Shown one piece after another: positions 6,327-9,795 of a DNA stretch of 9,795 nucleotides; position 1 is the first letter of the stretch, and every line of letters begins with the position of its first letter. The notes under the pieces are model-generated. The model searched no databases and had not been told where the DNA came from. It saw only the letters and a program-made list of their open reading frames with translations. The DNA lies in the NCBI GenBank assembly GCA_002315015.1, contig DCEX01000010.1, positions 1 through 9,795 on the forward strand. The letters run 5' to 3'. Origin of the DNA: Faecalibacterium sp. UBA1819. GTDB taxonomy: Bacteria > Bacillota > Clostridia > Oscillospirales > Ruminococcaceae. Position numbers and translations under genes: made by a program.

Positions 6327-7184
6327 TTAGCCCTTCACGCTGCCGGCAGAAATACCGTCCACAAACTTGTTTTGTGCAAGGAAGAACACAATCAAAGACG
6401 GCAGAATCGAAATCACGGAAACTGCCAGCACGCGGTTCCATGCAAAGCCGCTGTCTGCGTCCATCGACAGCTTAACAAACAGTGCTGCCGGGTAGCGCTG
6501 CGGCGTTTTGACATAAAGCAGCGGACCCATGAAGTCGTTGGACGACCACATGAACTGGAACAGTGCCACCGAAACGAGCGCCGGGCTGAGCATCGGCGCA
6601 ATCACCTTGTACAGCGTTTGGAACGAGTTGCAGCCGTCAATCTGGGCGGCTTCGTCCATCTCGCGGGGCACATTGCGCATAAACTGCACCAGCATGAAGA
6701 TGAAGTAGCTTTCTGTTGCAAACAAGGTGGGAATAATCAGCGCGGCGTACCACTGAGAGTCCACCCAGCCGAAGTTATTGAACAGCAAATACTGCGGCAC
6801 ATTGAGCACCACTTGCGGCAAAAACAGCATACAAAGCATCAGCGCAAAGAAAAAGTTTTTGCCCTTGAAGTGAAAGCGGCCAAAGCCGTAAGCTGTCAGC
6901 AAAGAGGAAATCACGGTGAAGATCACCTTGGGAATGACATAGGAATAGGTGTTGATCATCGAGCGGATAATGTCGATGTCGCCGCCGTAGTTGTTCAGAG
7001 CGTCAATATAGCCCTGAAGGGTGGGTTTTTTCGGAAAAATTCCAATGCCGGAAAAAATTTCGTTATTGGTTTTAAACGTTGCGCCAATCATCCACAGCAA
7101 AGGATAAATCATCACAAAGCCCACCGCGATTAAGACAACGTATTTTAAGAATGTTGCAATGTTATTTCGTGCGCGTACCGACAT
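6327..7184 (-). CDS. Carbohydrate ABC transporter permease, MalG/TogN type
   Basis: This 285-residue inner-membrane protein forms half of the import channel. About six hydrophobic segments can be read, the first at residues 13-34 (KYVVLIAVGFVMIYPLLWMI) and the last near 251-270. The EAA loop that docks the ATPase begins at E178 (EMDEAAQIDG) and runs to about P197. The C-terminus DGISAGSVKG is typical of MalG-type permeases of sugar importers. Length and layout are normal. The start ATG (7182-7184) follows AAGGGAAG, and only 6 bases separate it from the stop of permease 1. It is the last gene of the importer operon, with the terminator about 70 bases further on. The substrate is inferred from the neighbouring pectin enzymes, not from this protein. 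Confidence 0.93.
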   Translation of the reverse strand: MSVRARNNIATFLKYVVLIAVGFVMIYPLLWMIGATFKTNNEIFSGIGIFPKKPTLQGYIDALNNYGGDIDIIRSMINTYSYVIPKVIFTVISSLLTAYGFGRFHFKGKNFFFALMLCMLFLPQVVLNVPQYLLFNNFGWVDSQWYAALIIPTLFATESYFIFMLVQFMRNVPREMDEAAQIDGCNSFQTLYKVIAPMLSPALVSVALFQFMWSSNDFMGPLLYVKTPQRYPAALFVKLSMDADSGFAWNRVLAVSVISILPSLIVFFLAQNKFVDGISAGSVKG

Positions 7185-7190
7185 GATTTA

Positions 7191-8117
7191 TCACTTCCCT
7201 TCGTCACCGTAATAGACCCAGTATTTCTGGCTGAGGAATGCCGCAGCCGTAAACACCAGAACAATAATAAACATAATCCAAGCAAGGGCGCTTGCCATGC
7301 CGAAGTCGTTTTGCTTGAAGCCGTAGTTGTAAACGAGCAAGCTGATGAGCGTTGTGGAGTTGCGCGGGCCTCCCTGTGTAATGATATACGGGCCGTTGAA
7401 CTCTTGGAACGCCTGGCAAATCTGCGTGATGAGGTTATAGAAAATAACCGGCGTCAAAAGCGGCAGCGTAATGCTGAAAAATTGTTTCCATTTGCCCGCG
7501 CCGTCAATGGTGGCGGCCTCATACAAATCTTCGGGAATGGCTTTCAGCGCCGCTAAGAAAATCACCATGGCCGAGCCGAACTGCCACACACGCAAAAAGC
7601 AGATGATGAACAGCGCATAGCCGGGGTCGGACAGCCAAGACGGGCCTTGAATGCCGAAAAAGCCCAGCGCCGTGTTGACAAGGCCTTCATCGCGGAAAAT
7701 AGCTTTCCACAAAACGGAGATGGCCACGCTGCCGCCCAAGATGGACGGAATATAGTAGGCGGTACGGAAAAAGTTGACGCCCTTAATTTTGAAATTAAGG
7801 ATGTAGGCAATGAACAGCGCAAACGCCAGCTTTAAAGGCACCGTAATAAACGCATATTTAAACGTTGTGGAAAGTGCCGTGGTAATTTTCGTTGAAGTAA
7901 AAGCCTCCTGATAGTTCATCAGGCCCCATTCGGTAATTCCTTTGTGCAGGTTAAAGTCGGAAAAGCTGTAAATCAGCGAAGAGCCGAACGGATACAGCTT
8001 AAAGACCAAAAAGCCGATTAGCCAAGGCAGAATATAGAAAAAGCCGATATTGCTTTTTAATACATCCACCAGCGTTTTTTTCGATTTCAACGCGCCTGCC
8101 GGTGCCGATGTTTTCAT
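7191..8117 (-). CDS. Carbohydrate ABC transporter permease, MalF/UgpA/TogM type
   Basis: This 308-residue inner-membrane protein is the partner permease. After a short cytoplasmic N-terminus, the first membrane segment spans about residues 24-46 (FFYILPWLIGFLVFKLYPF). Further segments follow near 85-107, 118-138, 167-190, 215-235 and 273-296. The EAA loop starts at E200 (YEAATIDGAGKW) and ends near P219. The QGGPRNSTTLISLLVYNYGF stretch (248-267) is characteristic of UgpA/LacF-like permeases. The ATG at 8115-8117 is preceded by GAAAGGAAGG and GAGGAACG, so the ribosome binding site is adequate. It follows the binding-protein gene after an 88-base gap holding a terminator-like hairpin, so its expression is probably lower than that of the binding protein. 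Confidence 0.93.
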   Translation of the reverse strand: MKTSAPAGALKSKKTLVDVLKSNIGFFYILPWLIGFLVFKLYPFGSSLIYSFSDFNLHKGITEWGLMNYQEAFTSTKITTALSTTFKYAFITVPLKLAFALFIAYILNFKIKGVNFFRTAYYIPSILGGSVAISVLWKAIFRDEGLVNTALGFFGIQGPSWLSDPGYALFIICFLRVWQFGSAMVIFLAALKAIPEDLYEAATIDGAGKWKQFFSITLPLLTPVIFYNLITQICQAFQEFNGPYIITQGGPRNSTTLISLLVYNYGFKQNDFGMASALAWIMFIIVLVFTAAAFLSQKYWVYYGDEGK

Positions 8118-8140
8118 CGTTCCTCATCCTTCCTTTCAAA

Positions 8141-8195
8141 AAAACAGGGTGTTTGCACCGTTTTTTAAACGGTGCAAAGCACCCGATTCTGTTTT
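8141..8195 (-). terminator. Intercistronic hairpin with U-run between binding-protein and permease genes (probable partial terminator)
   Basis: GGGTGTTTGCACCGTTT (8147-8163) pairs with AAACGGTGCAAAGCACCC (8167-8184) with a single bulged G. Flanking AAAACA (8141-8146) and TGTTTT (8190-8195) could extend the stem. On the transcribed minus strand the stem is followed by TGTTTTTTTG, which makes a good intrinsic terminator. The permease genes downstream have no obvious promoter, so the element most likely allows some read-through. That would give more binding protein than permease, as is known for other sugar importer operons. It would also protect the 3' end of the short transcript. Confidence 0.75.
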
Positions 8196-8205
8196 CAAAA
8201 ATCGC

Positions 8206-9528
8206 TTACGCGCCCAGCACCTCGTTTGTACCGTCAATCAGAATTTCTGCGGCGGTAGCAACGTCATAGTCGCCGTAGGAAAGGCCGCCCATGACATCGT
8301 AGTAAATGCCGTCGGTGTTCTTCAAGGAAGCATCCTCAAAGTGATAGTCCAGCGTAAACTCGGCATTTTCTACCACAACAGCGTTTGCTTCGGCCACCAT
8401 CTCATTCAATGTTCCGGCTGCTTCGGCGGCCTCGAGGCCTGCTTTGGACAGGGGAACGCCGCGCTCGCCGCCCATCAGAGCAGCACCTTCTTCTTCATTC
8501 AGCATGAAGTTGAGCACTTTGGCAGCTTCTTCGGGGTTTTCACAGGTTTGGGTAATGGCAAAGCCCTGAGAAATCTTGGTATAAGCGCCGTTGTAGTCGC
8601 CAAAACCTGTCAGGTAGCCGCCCACAGACAGCGTCATGCCGTCGTTCAGTGCAGAGGAAACCTTCTCAGCAGCGGAGTCCCACTCAAAGATACCGCCATA
8701 ACGGCCATCCATGATTTTCGGGTTTTTATCCAGCGATTCTGCGCCGTCACCGGCCAAGGTGGCCAGCGTGGGAATCACATGTGCTTCTTCCAAGTCTTTA
8801 ATCAGCTGGAGGCCGTACTCCACTTCTTCCTGCGTGTAGTTCAAAACGCCGTTCTCAATCCAGGGTTTGCCGTACTTGGACTGCAATACCCAAACGAGGA
8901 ACAAGGAACGATCCAGCTCATTCATCGCCAAGGGATAAGCGTCGTCGCCGATGTTTTCTTTAAAAGCCGTGCCTGCCGCGATCAAATCGTCATACGTTTT
9001 GGGCACTTCGATGCCGGCGTTTTCAAAGCTCTTTTCGTTCCAGAAGAACAAGCGTCCCGAAACAGCGGTGGGAACGCAGAGCACTTTTCCGTCAACGGTG
9101 CAGGACTCCAGCACCTTAGAGTCAAACTGGGTCAAATCCAGATAGTCGGAAACGGTGTTCAAATCAAGGAACGTGCTGCCGTCGTTGTCATAGGCAAAAA
9201 TCCAGTTCCAGTTCACTTGGCAAATATCTTCTGCCGTGCCGGCAAAGAAGGAAGTGGACATGGCGTCCTCCCAGCCGGTCCATGCGCCGTAGTGAGTTTT
9301 AAACGTAGTTTCGGGGTGTGCCGCCGTGTAAGCGTCGAGCGCCGCCTGAGTAGCTTCGTGACGCGAGTCGCCGCCCCACCAGGAAACCGACAGCTGGCCG
9401 TCGCCGCCTGCCGCAGAAGCTGCTCCCGAAGCCGCACCGGAAGCCGTCGTAGAAGATGCTGCACCGCAGCCGGCCAGCATACTAACTGCCATGCAAGCAG
9501 CCAAGCCCATTGCCAAAACTTTTTTCAT
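8206..9528 (-). CDS. Extracellular solute-binding lipoprotein, family 1, TogB-like (probable oligogalacturonide binder)
   Basis: This 440-residue lipoprotein catches the sugar outside the membrane and delivers it to the permeases. The N-terminus is MKK, then a hydrophobic stretch, then the lipobox LAGC with C21 as the lipidated residue. An Ala/Ser/Gly-rich linker (about 22-45) precedes the mature domain. The domain opens with VSWWGGDSRHEAT (48-60). A WWGG-x-x-RH-x-x-T start is shared by oligogalacturonide binders of the TogB type and relatives; that match is from memory of the family. The ATG at 9526-9528 has AAGGAG about 10 bases upstream and starts the signal peptide directly. An ATG at 9573, with a weaker GGGAG site, would put 15 extra residues before the signal and is less likely. 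It is the first gene of the importer operon. The ligand (oligogalacturonide, or another pectin fragment) is inferred from context. Confidence 0.93.
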   Translation of the reverse strand: MKKVLAMGLAACMAVSMLAGCGAASSTTASGAASGAASAAGGDGQLSVSWWGGDSRHEATQAALDAYTAAHPETTFKTHYGAWTGWEDAMSTSFFAGTAEDICQVNWNWIFAYDNDGSTFLDLNTVSDYLDLTQFDSKVLESCTVDGKVLCVPTAVSGRLFFWNEKSFENAGIEVPKTYDDLIAAGTAFKENIGDDAYPLAMNELDRSLFLVWVLQSKYGKPWIENGVLNYTQEEVEYGLQLIKDLEEAHVIPTLATLAGDGAESLDKNPKIMDGRYGGIFEWDSAAEKVSSALNDGMTLSVGGYLTGFGDYNGAYTKISQGFAITQTCENPEEAAKVLNFMLNEEEGAALMGGERGVPLSKAGLEAAEAAGTLNEMVAEANAVVVENAEFTLDYHFEDASLKNTDGIYYDVMGGLSYGDYDVATAAEILIDGTNEVLGA

Positions 9529-9740
9529 ACCGATTACTCCTTTTTCACGAAATTGGTTCTCGAGAACAACCATCTTTGTGTAGCTCCCATTTTAGCGTAT
9601 TCCTTGAGACAAAAAAATGCTGTTTTCCGACCATTCTGGGAAAAATCGTGCATATTTTGCACACATTTATTTCCGAAAAAACGAATTATACAATTTAAGT
9701 TTATGTTTTTTGTGCAAAATTACTATACTTTTTTACAGCA
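9529..9740 (-). promoter_or_regulatory. Promoter and control region of the pectin-oligosaccharide importer operon
   Basis: On the minus strand a perfect TATAAT (complement of 9685-9690) is the best -10 box. No good -35 lies 17 bases upstream, which fits activator-dependent transcription. The start would be near 9678, giving a leader of about 150 bases. A 10-base inverted repeat, ATTTTGCACA (9654-9663) and TGTGCAAAAT (9711-9720), brackets this promoter. The inner copy is also part of the palindrome GTGCA-5-TGCAC (9648-9662). A separate 12-base palindrome lies at 9556-9567. No coding sequence is seen here. Confidence 0.55.
9556..9567. promoter_or_regulatory. Perfect 12-bp palindrome, LacI-operator-like, upstream of the binding-protein gene
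   Basis: GTTCTCGAGAAC is a perfect palindrome with a central CG step, 27 bases before the binding-protein start codon and downstream of the presumed promoter. LacI/GalR-family operators commonly have a central CG and inverted half-sites of this size, so a repressor site is plausible. No LacI-type gene is in the window. It could also form a hairpin in the leader mRNA. Confidence 0.45.
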
Positions 9741-9773
9741 AAAAACCCGACGATCTCTAAAAAGACCGTCGGG
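9740..9773 (-). terminator. Intrinsic terminator of an upstream gene outside the window
   Basis: CCCGACGATCT (9746-9756) and AGACCGTCGGG (9763-9773) form an 11-base stem with one mismatch that is a G-U pair in minus-strand RNA. The loop is 6 bases. On the minus strand the stem is followed by a run of six T (complement of 9740-9745). It therefore ends a minus-strand transcript entering from the right and insulates the importer operon, whose own promoter must lie downstream of it. Confidence 0.8.
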
Positions 9774-9790
9774 TCAGTTTGTCGAAAAAG
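9774..9790 (-). repeat. Third copy of the CTTTTTCGACARRCTGA motif
   Basis: Read on the minus strand these 17 bases are CTTTTTCGACAAACTGA, identical at 15 of 17 positions to the copy at 765-781. It directly abuts the terminator at 9740-9773, and its opposite arm, if there is one, lies beyond the window edge. Confidence 0.5.
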
Positions 9791-9795
9791 CTTTG

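Noticed and set aside
6372..7133. Long plus-strand open frame (253 codons) opposite the MalG-type permease
   Set aside because: It is antisense to a clear permease gene, rich in His, Gln and Arg as expected from the complement of membrane-protein codons, and shows no recognisable domain.
1..9795. CRISPR array, tRNA/rRNA, insertion sequence or prophage genes
   Set aside because: No regularly spaced direct repeats, no recognisable RNA gene, and no transposase or integrase frame were seen on either strand.

Overview
The window looks like chromosomal DNA from a gut-type Bacillota (class Clostridia, probably an Oscillospiraceae/Ruminococcaceae relative). This is inferred from AAGGAGG-type ribosome binding sites, moderate-to-high GC genes separated by AT-rich spacers, a lipoprotein binding protein with an Ala/Ser/Gly linker, and the type of carbohydrate cluster. 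No rRNA, tRNA, CRISPR array, integrase or transposase was seen. Nearly all of the window is one pectin-oligosaccharide utilisation locus.

Layout from left to right. (1) 1-524, minus: the 5' part of a divergent QueD/6-pyruvoyl-tetrahydropterin-synthase family gene that runs off the window. (2) 525-801: AT-rich spacer with a strong 20-bp-arm hairpin, a second smaller hairpin and two copies of a short dispersed motif. (3) 802-5279, minus: a tight four-gene operon, transcribed right to left as GH28 polygalacturonase, GH105 unsaturated-uronyl hydrolase, xylose-isomerase-like TIM-barrel protein and CE8 pectin methylesterase. Two of its three junctions overlap. (4) 5280-5383: a short divergent promoter region. 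(5) 5384-6223, plus: an AraC-family activator, ending at a bidirectional terminator. (6) 6327-9528, minus: an ABC importer operon transcribed as binding lipoprotein, permease 1, permease 2. A hairpin with a U-run separates the lipoprotein gene from the permease genes. (7) 9529-9795: a promoter region with palindromes, a TATAAT box and the terminator of a gene outside the window.

Working model. The lipoprotein captures oligogalacturonides or related pectin fragments and the two permeases import them. No ATPase gene is present, so a shared MsmX-type ATPase encoded elsewhere is expected. None of the four enzymes has a visible signal peptide, so demethylation (CE8), galacturonate release (GH28) and removal of unsaturated terminal uronates (GH105) would all occur in the cytoplasm on imported fragments. 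The TIM-barrel protein would act on a released monosaccharide; its reaction is unknown. The AraC protein is the obvious candidate activator of both operons. The locus contains no pectate lyase and no secreted enzyme, which suggests a cell that takes up partly methylated oligomers released by others or by enzymes encoded elsewhere.

The most interesting points are the unassigned isomerase, the QueD-like protein lacking the usual catalytic Cys, the structured importer control region, and the intercistronic hairpin after the binding-protein gene.
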